Assembly: GCA_025997935.1 (NCBI GenBank)
Contig: BNVG01000001.1
Coordinates: forward strand, 1 to 56,532
Reading direction: 5' to 3'
DNA from: Synergistales bacterium
Lineage (GTDB): Bacteria > Synergistota > Synergistia > Synergistales > Aminobacteriaceae
DNA length: 56,532 bases
The position numbers and the translations under genes were made by a program. Shown here one piece after another: positions 16,571 through 27,455 of this stretch (position 1 is its first letter; every line of letters starts with the position of its first letter). The notes beneath the pieces are model-generated. The model was not told the origin of the DNA. It was given only the letters and a program-made list of their open reading frames with translations, and did no database searches.

Positions 16571-17412
16571 TATACCAAAACCTCCCATCGGTCTGAACTG
16601 CCTAAAAAGTCGTCGGCCCGTAGCGTAAAAAACGCGTCTGTGAGGCGCGGCATGAACGTCCCGCTGTTTTTGGCCTCGAGGCTCGCCCGTTCGGAGGCTA
16701 TGCCCATAGCCACAAGCCCCGCCGTCGCACCTAAAGCGGCGTCGCCGCAGGCCGCTACGGCGGATAAAATCACCGTGCCGAGCGCGCAGCCGCTACCCGA
16801 CAGACAAGTCAAGAGCGCGTGACCGCCTCGAACAGTAAGAAGAGCTTGACCTTCACTGACATAGTCAATCTCACCTGTTGCGCAGACCACGCAGTTATAT
16901 TTTTTGGCGAGGCTTATAACGGCCTGCCTCGCGTCGCCGCTCGCTTCGACGTCCACGCCCCTTGTCGCGCCGCCCGTCTTGGCCATGAGGGATATTTCGC
17001 CGGCGTTGCCTTTTATCACGGAAAATTTATGACGACCAATAAGCGCGTCCACGCTCGACACGCGAAACGCCGACGCGCCGTAGCCCACCGGGTCAAGGAG
17101 AGAATATTTTGCTTTTCCCTGCGCGTTCAGTTTGTCCATCTCGGACAGGGCGCGCTCCGCCGTCTCGAGCGCGGAGGCGGACGGCGTGCCGAGGTTCACC
17201 AAAAGCCCGTTGGACAGCCGCGCCAACTCCTCCGCCTCGTCGGGGTACTGCGACATGAGAGGGGACGCGCCGACGGCGAGGCAGATATTGGCCTGGAGCG
17301 CTACGGCTACGGAATTTGTGATGTGGTGAACGAGGGGCTTTTTGATCTTGATCTCCCCCCAAACCCGGGCTAAATCCTGGGGCGTTATATCTTTTAGCGG
17401 CTTATTCTTCAT
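16570..17412 (-). CDS. thiM: hydroxyethylthiazole kinase
   Basis: 280 aa. Phosphorylates salvaged thiazole alcohol. Motifs: LVHHITNSVAVALQANICLA, GASPLMSQYPDEAEEL, LLDPVGYGAS, VIKGNAGEISLMA and the C-terminal LSGSGCALGTVILSA with the catalytic Cys. ATG 17412 overlaps the end of thiD by 11 bp. With ThiD and ThiE it makes a salvage pathway; no de novo genes (thiC, thiG) are in view. Confidence 0.95.
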   Translation of the reverse strand: MKNKPLKDITPQDLARVWGEIKIKKPLVHHITNSVAVALQANICLAVGASPLMSQYPDEAEELARLSNGLLVNLGTPSASALETAERALSEMDKLNAQGKAKYSLLDPVGYGASAFRVSSVDALIGRHKFSVIKGNAGEISLMAKTGGATRGVDVEASGDARQAVISLAKKYNCVVCATGEIDYVSEGQALLTVRGGHALLTCLSGSGCALGTVILSAVAACGDAALGATAGLVAMGIASERASLEAKNSGTFMPRLTDAFFTLRADDFLGSSDRWEVLV

Positions 17413-18238
17413 CCCAACCAAGCCCTTCTCTGTAAAGTTTGTAAAAATGGTGCGTGGGGCCGTTGCCCTTGCCTATGGAAAGGGAGTGCTGAATAGCCGT
17501 GGTGACATAGATTTTAGCCCGAGCTACCGACTCCTTGACCGTAAAGCCGAGGGCCAAGTTCGAGGCTATGGCCGACGACGTCGTGCAGCCCGTGCCGTGC
17601 GTGTTTTTTGTGTCTACGCGCGGGGCGCTGTAATAGCTGAACGCCGCGCCGTCAAACAAAACGTCCCTCGCGTCGTCCGTGCCCGAGCTGTGCCCGCCCT
17701 TGACCAAAACGGCAAGGCCAGTCTCGCCAAGCGCGTAAATGCGCCGCGCGGCGTCCTCCATATCGCTCAGACTCTTTATTGTCATACCGGCGATTTTTTC
17801 GGCCTCCGGGATGTTGGGCGTCAGTACGTCAGCCAGCGGGATTATCTCGCTTATAAGCGTGTCGATGGAGTCGGGGGCCATGAGGGCGCAACCGTTTTTG
17901 GCGTACATCACGGGGTCAATAACGACGCCCGGATGACATCTCAACATGGGCTTGTATTGGCGGAGTTTGCTCGCGACCGCTTTCATGCACTCGACCCCCG
18001 ACAACATCCCGACTTTTATCGCGCTGACTTCTATATCCTCAAAAACGGCGTCAATTTGCTCACCGATAACGTCAGGCGTAATATCCTGAATAGATATGAC
18101 GCGGCTCGTGTTCTCGGCCACGACGGACACGACGGCGCTCATGCCGAAAAGCCCATGCGCGGAAAAAGTCTTGATGTCCGCCTGTATCCCCGCCCCGCCG
18201 CTACAATCCGAGCCGGCTATTGTCAATATTGCCTTCAT
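17402..18238 (-). CDS. thiD: hydroxymethylpyrimidine/phosphomethylpyrimidine kinase
   Basis: 278 aa. Phosphorylates HMP twice to HMP-PP. Motifs: TIAGSDCSGGAGIQADIKTF, HPGVVIDPVMYAKNG, TPNIPEAEKIAG, LVKGGH and THGTGCTTSSAIASNLA. ATG 18238 is supported by GGAGG 7 nt upstream. First gene of the operon; its transcription passes through the TPP riboswitch and a terminator hairpin directly upstream. Confidence 0.96.
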   Translation of the reverse strand: MKAILTIAGSDCSGGAGIQADIKTFSAHGLFGMSAVVSVVAENTSRVISIQDITPDVIGEQIDAVFEDIEVSAIKVGMLSGVECMKAVASKLRQYKPMLRCHPGVVIDPVMYAKNGCALMAPDSIDTLISEIIPLADVLTPNIPEAEKIAGMTIKSLSDMEDAARRIYALGETGLAVLVKGGHSSGTDDARDVLFDGAAFSYYSAPRVDTKNTHGTGCTTSSAIASNLALGFTVKESVARAKIYVTTAIQHSLSIGKGNGPTHHFYKLYREGLGWDEE

Positions 18239-18260
18239 AATTTGCCTCCTCTTCAACAAA

Positions 18261-18296
18261 AAAGACGCGCCCCAAAAAAGCTAAGGGCCGCGTCTT
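18261..18296 (-). terminator. intrinsic terminator acting as riboswitch expression platform
   Basis: On the minus strand AAGACGCGGCCC pairs with GGGGCGCGTCTT and is followed by a run of T residues. It sits between the TPP aptamer and the thiD ribosome site, so ligand-dependent transcription termination is the likely mechanism. Confidence 0.85.
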
Positions 18297-18302
18297 AATT
18301 CT

Positions 18303-18397
18303 GAAATCTCCGTTTCCCTACGCCGGCATTGCCCGGATCAGGTTCAAGGGTCGAAGGGCTGTATGACCCTTCCTCTCAGCGAAACGCTCCCCTGCAA
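18303..18397 (-). promoter_or_regulatory. TPP riboswitch
   Basis: Minus strand contains the conserved THI-box parts in order: AGGGGAGC, GCTGAGAGG, ACCCTTGAACCTGATCCGG, then ATGCCGGCGTAGGGAAAC. These match the P2/P4 and junction sequences of the thiamin pyrophosphate aptamer. It precedes thiD-thiM-thiE and represses them when thiamin pyrophosphate is plentiful. The promoter must lie within or near the end of pssA; I could not fix it. Confidence 0.96.
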
Positions 18398-18413
18398 TTT
18401 CTACGTTTATTTT

Positions 18414-19187
18414 TTAATGCGTGTTTTCTATGGGTTCACGCGCGTCAGGCAACAAGAGCCACTCGCTCCAGTTGCAACGAAGAGCGCCGCTCAGGATGTA
18501 AGCCGAGAAAAACACGAGAGGCGCGCTACTTTTCAATATCGCGAAAATCGCCACGGACACAGTCAAGACAAGCAAACATCTTTTTCTGTCGGCTGTTTTG
18601 CCGGTGATTTTTTTAATGCTTGAGTAAGGTAGGCTCGATATCATCAAAGAGCCGGTGATAAGAAGCACCGGAATCATTAAGACCGGGATTGACGGAATAT
18701 CCGCTAAGATAAAAGACGCCACAAAAAGCCCGCCCGCCGGGCTCGGAAGCCCCTGAAAAGGCCCCGGTACGTGCGCGACCGCGACGTTGAAACGCGCCAG
18801 ACGAAGCGCCACGCAAAGCGTAAAATAGCAAGCCACTATCGCCGCCGCGACGCCGCCGAAATACATCGGGTCGTCGCCGAACGCGAAAGACGCCATGTAT
18901 GTCATAGTGGCGGGCGCCACGCCAAAACTGACCAAGTCGGCCAAGCTGTCGTACTCGAGCCCAAACTGGGACGCGCCGCCGAGACTGCGCGCGACTTTGC
19001 CGTCAAGCCCATCGAAGACTACGGCAAAAAATATCAACCACGCCGCCGGGACGTAGTGTTCATGCACAGACAAAATAATCGAGAACATCCCGCAGAGGAG
19101 GTTTCCGCTCGTGACCATATTAGGCAATATCTGCCTGAACGAAAGAGGCTGACCCCTGCGTAAACGTTTCATTTTCAGAAATCCCAC
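18414..19187 (-). CDS. pssA: CDP-diacylglycerol-serine O-phosphatidyltransferase
   Basis: 257-aa membrane enzyme making phosphatidylserine. The CDP-alcohol phosphatidyltransferase motif is complete: DGKVAR, eight residues, G, three residues, D, three residues, D (DSLAD). Several hydrophobic helices follow. GTG at 19187 is used because AGGGGGG lies 6 nt upstream; ATG at 19172 is the alternative. It lies 12 nt downstream of psd; the two enzymes act in sequence to make phosphatidylethanolamine. Confidence 0.95.
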   Translation of the reverse strand: MGFLKMKRLRRGQPLSFRQILPNMVTSGNLLCGMFSIILSVHEHYVPAAWLIFFAVVFDGLDGKVARSLGGASQFGLEYDSLADLVSFGVAPATMTYMASFAFGDDPMYFGGVAAAIVACYFTLCVALRLARFNVAVAHVPGPFQGLPSPAGGLFVASFILADIPSIPVLMIPVLLITGSLMISSLPYSSIKKITGKTADRKRCLLVLTVSVAIFAILKSSAPLVFFSAYILSGALRCNWSEWLLLPDAREPIENTH

Positions 19188-19199
19188 AACAAACCCCCC

Positions 19200-19838
19200 T
19201 TAACACTCTGATCGCAAAGAACCCAAAATCGATTTTCCTGCTAACACTTTATCATGTAAATTAACTGACAATTCTACGCCCTTTGGGAGGTAGATGTCAA
19301 CCTTCGACCCGAGTTTTATCATCCCGTACCGCTCGCCAGCCTCGAGCGCGGCTCCGCGTTTCAGACGGCACACTATACGCCTCGCCAAAAGCCCGGCTAC
19401 CTGCACCATCATTATATGACGCCCGTCATGAGTAGAAAGGCCTACATAGTTGCGCTCGTTGATCTCGGACGCCTTGGGCGCGAACGCCGCCACCTTTTTG
19501 CCAGGGACGTACTCCATGTACTCGACCACCCCGGCGCAGGGGGCGCGGTTCACGTGTACGCTGAAGGCGTTCATAAATACGCCTATCTTTATACACTCGC
19601 CCGTGAACGGATGCGACGCGTCCTCTATCTCCACGATTTTTCCGTCGGCGGGGGACACGAAAAGCGTCTCTCCGTCTTTACCAACTGGCGCTACTCGCTC
19701 CGGGTCGCGGTAGAACCATATCGCAAACCCCGTAAGCAAGACAAAAACACCCGCCGCTATGGGCGAGAAAACAAAGCTGACGGCAGTCAACGCCACCAAA
19801 AACCCTATCGTAAAAAAGCCATCAGGCGCAATTTTCAT
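19200..19838 (-). CDS. psd: phosphatidylserine decarboxylase, short type
   Basis: 212 aa. Decarboxylates phosphatidylserine to phosphatidylethanolamine at the membrane. The N-terminal hydrophobic region is followed by VSPADGKIVEIE, FMNAFSVHVNRAPCAGVV and the self-cleavage site KLGSKVDIYLP, where GS is cut to form the pyruvoyl group. This is the short Psd form often paired with pssA. GGGAGA lies ahead of the ATG, and the gene begins 15 nt after gyrA. Confidence 0.95.
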   Translation of the reverse strand: MKIAPDGFFTIGFLVALTAVSFVFSPIAAGVFVLLTGFAIWFYRDPERVAPVGKDGETLFVSPADGKIVEIEDASHPFTGECIKIGVFMNAFSVHVNRAPCAGVVEYMEYVPGKKVAAFAPKASEINERNYVGLSTHDGRHIMMVQVAGLLARRIVCRLKRGAALEAGERYGMIKLGSKVDIYLPKGVELSVNLHDKVLAGKSILGSLRSEC

Positions 19839-19853
19839 AACATGTCTCCCTGT

Positions 19854-22346
19854 TTACGCCTCGTATGGGGGCGCCGTATTTATAGAATCGGCTGTATTTG
19901 CGGAATCATTAGCGTCGTTTCGCACAATGCTACAGTCCGCCACGGCGTCAAGCTCGTCGAGCTTCACCGTTATGTTGCCCGTGGCCGTGCGGCTCAGGAG
20001 CGGCGTTTCGCTCACGGCCACGCGAATCATGCGCCCGCGCGACGTTATGGCGATTATCTCGTCCTGTTCCCTGACCGACCAGCAACCGACGAGCTTACCC
20101 GTCCTCGGGCCTAAATTCATGGCGCGCACTCCGCCCGTGCCTCTGTGGTGCGGCGTGAACTCCGAGAAGCGCGAGCGTTTGCCTATTCCGTGCTCGCTGA
20201 GTATCAATATATGGCTGTCTTCGTCCACTACGTCGCAACTTATAATGACGTCGCTGTCGCTCAGGCTCATGGCCCTGACGCCGCGCGCGTCGCGCCCCAT
20301 CGAGCGGAACTCCCCCTCCGACACGCGCAACGCCTGAGCGCCGAGCGTCATCAGGAGTAGGTCGTCGCTACCCGACGTGAGACACACCTGCGCTATCTCG
20401 TCGCCCTCGTCGAGCGTGATGACGCGGCGCGGGCGGTTGGAGTCTGCCAAATCCGAAAGCCGTATCCGCTTCGCCACGCCGTGTTTCGTGAGGAAGAACA
20501 CGTAACCCGCGTCCGCCTGTTCGGAGCCGTAGAACCTCACTATCTGCTCATCAGCCTCAAGCGGCAGAATCTTTGAAATTTGCTTGCCCTTGCCGGTCTT
20601 TGTCTCCGGCACGAGATGCCCGCGCAACGACATTACGCGCCCGCGCGACGTGAAGAAGTATATTTCCCTGTGGGTATGAGTGACGCTCAGGGAGTCCACG
20701 GCGTCCTCGTCGCGCACGACCGCGCCCTTTCGCCCCTTGCCGCCCCGGCCCTGAAGCGTGTAGCTCTCAAGGTCTTGACGCCTCAGAAAACCATCCTTCG
20801 AGAGCACGACGACTATGTCGGCCTCGGGGATGAGGTCCTCGTCGGCGCTTTCTTCGTAGTCGTCCACTATCTCCGTTCTGCGCTCGTCGCCGAACTTCGC
20901 GGCTATCTCGGTCAGCTCCGCCCTGATGACGCCGTCCAAAACCTTGGCGTCGCCAAGTATATGCCTGAAGCCCGTTATGTCAAGCTCAAGCGCCGTCAGC
21001 TCGTCGCGCAGTTTGTCGCGCTCGAGGCCCGTCAAACGCTGTAGGCGCATCTCGAGGATAGCCCCGGCCTGAACGTCGGAGAATCCGAGCGACGCGGTGA
21101 GCCCCTCGCGGGCCTCGGCTGTCGTCTTGGCCCCTCTGATAAGGGCTATGACGCGGTCTATCATGTCGAGCGCCCTCGACAGGCCCTCAACGATATGCGC
21201 GCGCGCCAAGGCCTTGTTCAGCCTAAACTCCGTGCGGCGTCTGATGACTTCGCGCCTGTAGCTCAAAAAGAGGGTGAGTACCTCTATTATTGGCATTTCT
21301 CTGGGTCTGCCGTGGTCGAGGGCGAGGTTTATAACGCCGAAGGTGGACTGGAGCTGGGTGCGTCTGTAGAGCTGACGTATGACCAGCTCCGGGTCTGTGT
21401 CGCGGGCAAGCTCGACGACTATACGCATACCGTCGCGGTCGGACTCGTCGCGTATGTCGGTTATGCCGTCAACGCTTTTGTCCTGAGCCTGAGCGACCAT
21501 TGTCTCGATAAGCGTGGTCTTGTTGAGCATATAGGGAATTTCCGTGACTATGACGGATGTTTTTCCTCTTTTGCCGTCCTCGACGTGCATTTTCCCGCGC
21601 ACGACGACGCGCCCGCGCCCCGTCCGATATGCGTCGCGGATGCCCTCGCGTCCAAGGATTATCCCGCCGGTAGGAAAGTCCGGCCCCGGAAGGCGTTTTA
21701 TAACCTCGGCAAACTCCGGCTCGCCCTCCGCGTCGAGCAGATAATGCAGGGCGTCGACTATTTCTCTCAGGTTGTGCGGGGGGATGTTTGTGGCCATGCC
21801 GACAGCTATGCCCGTAGCGCCGTTTATCAGGAGGTTGGGGACAGCCGCGGGGAGCGTCAGAGGCTCTTTGAGGGACTCGTCGAAGTTCGGCGCCCAGTCT
21901 ATGCAGTCCTCATCTATATCGGCAAGTATGAACTCGCCAAGCTCGAAGAGCCGCGCCTCGGTGTAACGCATAGCCGCCGCGCTGTCTCCGTCCACCGAGC
22001 CGAAGTTTCCCTGCCCGTCCACAAGCGGGTATCTGAGGCTCCAGGGCTGCGCCATGCGTACCATCGTGTCGTATATGGAGCTGTCTCCGTGCGGGTGGTA
22101 TTTACCCATCGTCTCGCCGACGACCGTGGCCGACTTTCTATATGACGAGCTGTGTCTCAGGCCAAGCTCGTTCATGGCGAACAAAACACGCCTCTGCACG
22201 GGCTTCAGGCCGTCGCGCACGTCGGGAAGAGCGCGTCCGACTATGACGCTCATTGCGTAGTTAAGGTAGCTCTCCTTGATCTCGTCGACCAAGGGAAGGG
22301 GCAAAACCCTGCTGAACAGGTTCTCGCCCTTTATTTCTTCCGTCAT
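19854..22346 (-). CDS. gyrA: DNA gyrase subunit A
   Basis: 830 aa. Catalytic Tyr lies in MRYTEARL. The quinolone-target region reads [17 protein letters not shown], with Ser and Asp at the positions where resistance changes occur, so it looks wild type. The C-terminal beta-pinwheel has the GyrA-box QGRGGKG, which marks it as GyrA rather than ParC. GGAGG precedes the ATG. gyrB is not next to it or in the dnaA cluster, so the subunits are encoded apart. Confidence 0.97.
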   Translation of the reverse strand: MTEEIKGENLFSRVLPLPLVDEIKESYLNYAMSVIVGRALPDVRDGLKPVQRRVLFAMNELGLRHSSSYRKSATVVGETMGKYHPHGDSSIYDTMVRMAQPWSLRYPLVDGQGNFGSVDGDSAAAMRYTEARLFELGEFILADIDEDCIDWAPNFDESLKEPLTLPAAVPNLLINGATGIAVGMATNIPPHNLREIVDALHYLLDAEGEPEFAEVIKRLPGPDFPTGGIILGREGIRDAYRTGRGRVVVRGKMHVEDGKRGKTSVIVTEIPYMLNKTTLIETMVAQAQDKSVDGITDIRDESDRDGMRIVVELARDTDPELVIRQLYRRTQLQSTFGVINLALDHGRPREMPIIEVLTLFLSYRREVIRRRTEFRLNKALARAHIVEGLSRALDMIDRVIALIRGAKTTAEAREGLTASLGFSDVQAGAILEMRLQRLTGLERDKLRDELTALELDITGFRHILGDAKVLDGVIRAELTEIAAKFGDERRTEIVDDYEESADEDLIPEADIVVVLSKDGFLRRQDLESYTLQGRGGKGRKGAVVRDEDAVDSLSVTHTHREIYFFTSRGRVMSLRGHLVPETKTGKGKQISKILPLEADEQIVRFYGSEQADAGYVFFLTKHGVAKRIRLSDLADSNRPRRVITLDEGDEIAQVCLTSGSDDLLLMTLGAQALRVSEGEFRSMGRDARGVRAMSLSDSDVIISCDVVDEDSHILILSEHGIGKRSRFSEFTPHHRGTGGVRAMNLGPRTGKLVGCWSVREQDEIIAITSRGRMIRVAVSETPLLSRTATGNITVKLDELDAVADCSIVRNDANDSANTADSINTAPPYEA

Positions 22347-22430
22347 TCAAAAACCTCCGAGAAATATGGTTATAGCCTCTCCATTTTAGCACGAAATTCA
22401 GAAAAACCCGCCTTCGCCCCCGCGCGTCCC

Positions 22431-23747
22431 CTACTCGCGTATCTCGCAAAAGGGCAGCGACAACAGACGGCCTATGGGCACCAACCACAAAAAGACGGCC
22501 AAGGGAATGGCGCTTATGTCGGCGGACAGCATCGCGAAGGGCACGGCGGCGGCTGTGCTCCACGGGATGAGGCCCGTCACGAGAATGGCGGTATCCTCTA
22601 TGTGGGCGGCCAAAAGGCTGTTCGACGCCCCGCGCCGCTCGTAGATTTTCCCCATGAGCTGATTTGTCAGGATGACAGATAGTGACTGGTTGCAGACGAA
22701 CATGTTCGTGACCGTGCCCGTCGCGAGCGTGGCCGTATAAAGCGAGACGCGTTTACTCAGACGCTCCAAGAAGCGCTCTGCGCCGTTCAGCAGCCCCGCG
22801 CGGTCGAAAATCCCGGCGTAAGACGAAGAGACCAATATTATTCCCATGAGGTTCACCATCGACATTACGCCGCCGCCCGCGAGAAGGCGCGCGAAACGCC
22901 CCGTCCCGGTCGGCTCGTACCCAAAAAACATAGCGCGAACCAGCGCTAAGTACGGCATGCCCTGCGTCCAAAGGGCGACGACCGCGCCCGCCAGTACGCT
23001 AAGCGCAATGGCGGTCTTCACGCCGACGCCGGCAAGCGGCAGGATAAATATTATCAGGGCGGGCAGAGCCGTTATCGGGGACAGGTTGAACATGGCGGCT
23101 ATCTCAAGCTGAATGTCCGCGCCGCCGCTTTGGGCCGGGCTACGCAGGGAAAAATACAGATATATCAAAAGCGACAGCGCCATAGGAGCGAGCGCCGTCC
23201 TGAACATATTGCGGATGTTGTCGTAAAGGCGCGTACCGGTCACGCTCGCCACGAGGTTGGCTGAGGACGACGTGGGCGCGCACCGGTCGCCGAAGAAGCA
23301 CCCCGATATAATGGCCCCGGCCGTGGCGGCTAAATCCGCGCCGCAACTTCGTGCAAGCGCCATCAGCACGACCCCGACCGTCCCCGCCGTGCCGAAGACC
23401 GTACCCAAAGCGTAAGACACGACGCATGTAAGCGCGAACGCGCACAGGACGAAGAAGCGCGGGTCAATGAACTCTATCCCGTACCGAACCAAAAACGGAA
23501 TCGTGCCGCAGGCTCTCCACACCGCGGTCAGAAGCCCGATCATGATAAAAATCAGTATGACGCCGCCGGTCTTTTTTATCCCGGCGAGCGCCATCCGCAA
23601 AACCTCCGCCGAAGAATACCCCCGGCGCAGCGCGGTGGCGGCGAAGCACAAAAGGCCGAAAATCAGGGGCGCGACAATAGTGACGCCGTTCAGAAGAGAG
23701 ACGACGAGAGAGATCATAAAAAGAACGACCGCCGCAACAAAGTCCAA
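22431..23747 (-). CDS. nhaC: NhaC-family Na+/H+ antiporter
   Basis: About 438 aa with roughly eleven membrane segments. The family signature GCFFGDRCAPTSSSANLVA is present, together with GTVFGTAGTVG and the C-terminal LIPWSTAAAVPFAML. It would exchange sodium for protons at the inner membrane; other NhaC members swap amino acids or malate and lactate, so the substrate is not certain. The frame begins at TTG 23747 without a clear ribosome site; ATG at 23717 is possible. Confidence 0.87.
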   Translation of the reverse strand: MDFVAAVVLFMISLVVSLLNGVTIVAPLIFGLLCFAATALRRGYSSAEVLRMALAGIKKTGGVILIFIMIGLLTAVWRACGTIPFLVRYGIEFIDPRFFVLCAFALTCVVSYALGTVFGTAGTVGVVLMALARSCGADLAATAGAIISGCFFGDRCAPTSSSANLVASVTGTRLYDNIRNMFRTALAPMALSLLIYLYFSLRSPAQSGGADIQLEIAAMFNLSPITALPALIIFILPLAGVGVKTAIALSVLAGAVVALWTQGMPYLALVRAMFFGYEPTGTGRFARLLAGGGVMSMVNLMGIILVSSSYAGIFDRAGLLNGAERFLERLSKRVSLYTATLATGTVTNMFVCNQSLSVILTNQLMGKIYERRGASNSLLAAHIEDTAILVTGLIPWSTAAAVPFAMLSADISAIPLAVFLWLVPIGRLLSLPFCEIRE

Positions 23748-23912
23748 AAAATCACGTCCATTATGTTTTCGGGCTACCGTGTAAATTTTACACGAAAATA
23801 CTTGCCTTGTACCGCAAATCGCATTATATTCAATTAATTAAGCTGACGGCGGCGGGGGCGGGCGAAAGATTTGAAAATCAACCCGCTAAAATTCTTTGTT
23901 AAAAGGAAAGTG

Positions 23913-23918
23913 TATAAT
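23913..23918 (+). promoter_or_regulatory. -10 element of the leuS promoter
   Basis: TATAAT at 23913-23918, about 35 bp ahead of the leuS ATG. The -35 side is weak (ATTCTT at 16 bp spacing). The 205-bp gap 23748-23952 shows no T-box leader elements. Confidence 0.5.
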
Positions 23919-23952
23919 ACAAAATAGTTTTCCGAACGGGGGGAAGATATTT

Positions 23953-26463
23953 ATGGGTTATGATTTTCAGGCCATAGAATCTAAATGGCAAAAAATATGG
24001 GAAGAGAAAAAAAGTTTCGAGGTGGAGACGAACTCGGAGAAACCCAAGTTTTACTGTCTTGAGATGTTTCCATACCCGAGCGGAGCCCTGCACATGGGGC
24101 ACATCCGCAATTATTCTATGGGGGATATGCTCGCGCGCTTCCTGCGAAAGAAGGGCATGAATGTCCTCTACCCGATGGGCTTCGACGCCTTCGGAATGCC
24201 CGCCGAAAACGCGGCCATCAAATATAAAACCAAGCCTCACGACTGGACATGGCAGAACATCGAGTATATGACCGCTCAGCTCAAGCGCATGGGGTACAGC
24301 TACGACTGGCGCCGCCGCGTTGAGAGTTGCAACCCGTCATATTACCGCTGGAACCAGTGGCTTTTCCTTCAGATGTACAAAAAGGGTCTCGTCTACCGCA
24401 AATACTCTCCCGTGAACTGGTGCGAAAAATGCGGCACGGTGCTGGCTAACGAGCAGGTCGTAAACGGCGGCGAATGCTGGCGCTGCGGCACGCCCGTCAC
24501 CAAGAAGAACCTCGAGCAGTGGTTCATCAAGATAACGGACTACGCGCAGGAGCTTCTCGACAACATAGACACTGAGCTAAAAGGCTGGCCTGAGCGCGTT
24601 CGTATAATGCAGCGCAACTGGATAGGACGGTCGGAGGGAGCGAAGCTGTCGTTTGAGCTCCCCGAGCTTGACTACACCATAGACGCCTTCACCACAAGGT
24701 TTGACACGGTATACGGCATCACGTTCATAGCCCTCGCGCCCGAGCACGAGCTTGTACACGCAATGACGAAGAGACTGCCGGAGGCCGAGGCGCGCGCCAT
24801 GTCGGAGTTCATGACGCGCTGTTCCGCCCAAAGCGCGATAGAACGCTCCGACGCGGGCGGCGAAAAACTCGGCTTCAAGACGCCCTTTTCGGGCAAGCAC
24901 CCGGTCACCGGCAAGCCCATCCCCATCTGGATAGCCAATTATATCCTGATGGACTACGGCACCGGCGCTATTATGGGCGTCCCGGCGCACGACCAGCGCG
25001 ACTTCGACTTCGCCCGAAAGTACGGCATAGAGATAATCCCGGTTATACAACCCGAGGGCGAACGTCTTGACGGGGCGACGATGAAAGCGGCCTTTGTGGA
25101 CGACGGAACGGCCTGCAACTCGGGGGAGTTCGACGGACTCCCCACGCAAAAGGCCATTGAGGCTATGATAGACTGGGGCGAACAAAAGGGCTATTGCAAG
25201 CGCGAGATAAACTTCCGCCTCCGCGACTGGCTCATATCGCGCCAAAGGTACTGGGGGACGCCCATTCCCTTCGTCCGCTGTCCCAAGTGCGGCTTCGTGC
25301 CGGTGTCGGAGGATCAGCTACCCGTGTTGCTGCCCGAGGACGTGGAGGTGACGAACGTCGGACGCTCTCCGCTTCTCGACATCCCCGAGTGGCTCAACAC
25401 GACCTGCCCCGTCTGCGGCTCGCCCGCGCGGCGCGAGGCCGACACTATGGACACCTTCTTCTGCTCGTCATGGTACTTCGAAAGATACTGCTCATCCATC
25501 GCCCCCGAGCGCTACGACAAAGGCGCTTTCAACCCCAAAGACACGGACTACTGGATGCCCGTGGATCAATACATCGGAGGCATAGAGCACGCCTGCCTTC
25601 ACCTCATCTACGCGCGCTTTTTCACGATGTTTTTGTCGGATATAGGACTTCTCAAAAAAGACCTTCGCGAGCCGTTCACAAACCTCCTGACTCAAGGCAT
25701 GGTCATAAAAGACGGGGCCAAGATGTCGAAGTCCATCGGCAACGTCGTCGACCCGACGGAGATGGTGAACAAATACGGCGCGGACACGGTGCGCCTCTTC
25801 ATCCTCTTCGCCGCCCCGCCGCAAAACGACCTCGACTGGTCGGAAGAGGGCGTCGAGGGCGCGAACCGCTTCCTGTCCCGCGTGTGGCGTTTCGTGGAGG
25901 ACAACTTGGACGACCTCAAAGCGTCGCCCACCGAGCGCGTCCAGATGACCGACTTGAAGGAGACGACGCACCGCGACTTCAAGCGCAAAATCCACAGCAC
26001 GATTCTCTCCGTGACGCGCGACATAGACGTCGAAAAGCAGTTCAATACGGCGATAGCCCGCCTCATGGAGCTGACGAACGCGCTTTATACGTTCAAGGCG
26101 ACGGACGACGACGCTCGCGCCCTGAGACGCGAGGCCGTTGACACGCTCCTGAGTTGCCTTTCGCCCTTCAGCCCGCACTTGGCCGAGGAGCTTTGGCAGA
26201 TGTTGGGTCACGACACGCTCCTGTCCACCGCCCCCTGGCCGACGCACGACAACGACGCCTTGGCGGCGGACTCCGTCGTCATAGTGGTTCAGATAAACGG
26301 CAAGGTGAGGGTGAAGATGACCCTCCCCGCCGGTCTCGATGAAGCGAAGCTCAAAGATACGGTGATGAACGATCTCGCTGTCAAAGAGCGCGTGTCAGGC
26401 GCGGAGATAGTAAAGACCATCGTAGTGCCGGATAAGCTCGTGAATATCGTAATAAAAGGTTGA
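23953..26463 (+). CDS. leuS: leucine-tRNA ligase
   Basis: 836 aa, normal length. HIGH-type motif [12 protein letters not shown] (about 49-60), zinc-knuckle cysteines CEKCG and CWRCG, full editing domain ([21 protein letters not shown]), and KMSKS in [16 protein letters not shown] at 23953 is chosen because GGGGGAAG lies 8-10 nt upstream; the open frame extends 57 bp further but through the promoter. holA follows after 23 nt. Confidence 0.97.
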   Translation: MGYDFQAIESKWQKIWEEKKSFEVETNSEKPKFYCLEMFPYPSGALHMGHIRNYSMGDMLARFLRKKGMNVLYPMGFDAFGMPAENAAIKYKTKPHDWTWQNIEYMTAQLKRMGYSYDWRRRVESCNPSYYRWNQWLFLQMYKKGLVYRKYSPVNWCEKCGTVLANEQVVNGGECWRCGTPVTKKNLEQWFIKITDYAQELLDNIDTELKGWPERVRIMQRNWIGRSEGAKLSFELPELDYTIDAFTTRFDTVYGITFIALAPEHELVHAMTKRLPEAEARAMSEFMTRCSAQSAIERSDAGGEKLGFKTPFSGKHPVTGKPIPIWIANYILMDYGTGAIMGVPAHDQRDFDFARKYGIEIIPVIQPEGERLDGATMKAAFVDDGTACNSGEFDGLPTQKAIEAMIDWGEQKGYCKREINFRLRDWLISRQRYWGTPIPFVRCPKCGFVPVSEDQLPVLLPEDVEVTNVGRSPLLDIPEWLNTTCPVCGSPARREADTMDTFFCSSWYFERYCSSIAPERYDKGAFNPKDTDYWMPVDQYIGGIEHACLHLIYARFFTMFLSDIGLLKKDLREPFTNLLTQGMVIKDGAKMSKSIGNVVDPTEMVNKYGADTVRLFILFAAPPQNDLDWSEEGVEGANRFLSRVWRFVEDNLDDLKASPTERVQMTDLKETTHRDFKRKIHSTILSVTRDIDVEKQFNTAIARLMELTNALYTFKATDDDARALRREAVDTLLSCLSPFSPHLAEELWQMLGHDTLLSTAPWPTHDNDALAADSVVIVVQINGKVRVKMTLPAGLDEAKLKDTVMNDLAVKERVSGAEIVKTIVVPDKLVNIVIKG

Positions 26464-26486
26464 GGATGTAGCGGGAGGCGACATTC

Positions 26487-27434
26487 ATGCCGCGTTTAAT
26501 AGCCATCGAAGGGCACGAGGCCCAGAGGCGTAAATTAGAGGAGCTTGTCTCAGACCTAACCAAAAAGGGCTACGACCTCGTCGGCAAGGTGGAGGCCGCG
26601 TCGTTCAAAAGCGCGTCGGACTCGGCATGGACAGACGTTTTATCGGCCTCCCGTAGCGGCGGGCTTTTCTCCGAGAAAACCCTGAGCGTCGTGGAGGGCG
26701 CGGAGGCGCTTTTGGCCTTCCCGCCCGCGCTCGTTGACTGCCTCGAAGGCGACGGCGCGGAGAGCGTGGTCGTGGCGGTTTTTTCGGGCGACACGAAAAA
26801 GATTTTCACAAAGGAATCGCTTGAAAAAATCAGGTTTATAAAGGCCGACGCGGAGATAAAACCTTGGGAGAGACGCGACTGGCTCTTGAGGTTGGCAAAA
26901 GAGCGCGGCGTGAAGTTAGACCGCGACGCGGCGTCTCTTTTGTGCGATTTTCTGACCTCGACGGAGGAACTCAGAAGCGAGCTTGAAAAACTTTCTCTCG
27001 CCGCGCAAAGCGGCGTAGTGACAGTGGAAACAGTCCGCAGGCTTTCTTTTGACGAGGGCGGAAACTCCATGTTGCGTTTTCTGGACGGGGTTTGCGAGGG
27101 CAGGACGGCGGACGTAATCAGGGCCTTGCGGCATTTAGAGGCCGAGCCGAGCGTGCTACCGCTCCTGACCGCGCTCTACAACCGTCTCCGCCCCGCGCTC
27201 TATATGGCTGCCTCAAGCCCCAAAACGGAGGCGGGTTTTTTGTCGGCCATAGGCGCGACACGCGAGTACGCGCTCCGCATGGCCCGAACGGCTTTGCGAA
27301 ACTTCGGGCACAGCGGCGTCAAGCTCTTTATGCTACGCCTGATTCGCCTGTCGTATATCGAAAAAACCGGCGCGTCGGAGAGCTGGCCTGGGTTCGAGGC
27401 CGCGCTGTGGGGATTGATGGGAAACTCCGAATGA
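26487..27434 (+). CDS. holA: DNA polymerase III delta subunit
   Basis: 315 aa, slightly short for the family. Clamp-loader subunit that opens the beta clamp. The N-terminal domain shows the GGLFSEKTLSVVEGAEAL stretch equivalent to the delta motif, then VVVAVFSGDTKK, PWERRDWLLRLAKERGVKLD and ELEKLSLAA, as in other HolA proteins. ATG follows GGGAGG by 8 nt. Likely co-transcribed with leuS. Confidence 0.92.
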   Translation: MPRLIAIEGHEAQRRKLEELVSDLTKKGYDLVGKVEAASFKSASDSAWTDVLSASRSGGLFSEKTLSVVEGAEALLAFPPALVDCLEGDGAESVVVAVFSGDTKKIFTKESLEKIRFIKADAEIKPWERRDWLLRLAKERGVKLDRDAASLLCDFLTSTEELRSELEKLSLAAQSGVVTVETVRRLSFDEGGNSMLRFLDGVCEGRTADVIRALRHLEAEPSVLPLLTALYNRLRPALYMAASSPKTEAGFLSAIGATREYALRMARTALRNFGHSGVKLFMLRLIRLSYIEKTGASESWPGFEAALWGLMGNSE

Positions 27435-27455
27435 GCAAAATAATAATTGCGATTT

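Noticed and set aside
16570..16588. Overlap of about 19 bp between thiE and thiM as unusual gene overlap
   Set aside because: The ribosome site places the thiE start at 16570, giving a normal TAATG junction.
21195..22145. Long plus-strand frames opposite gyrA (and similar ones opposite other GC-rich genes)
   Set aside because: They are antisense shadows of well-identified genes, with no start signals of their own.
23748..23952. T-box leader upstream of leuS
   Set aside because: No T-box core or specifier stem and no terminator/antiterminator pair are found; only a promoter-like -10.
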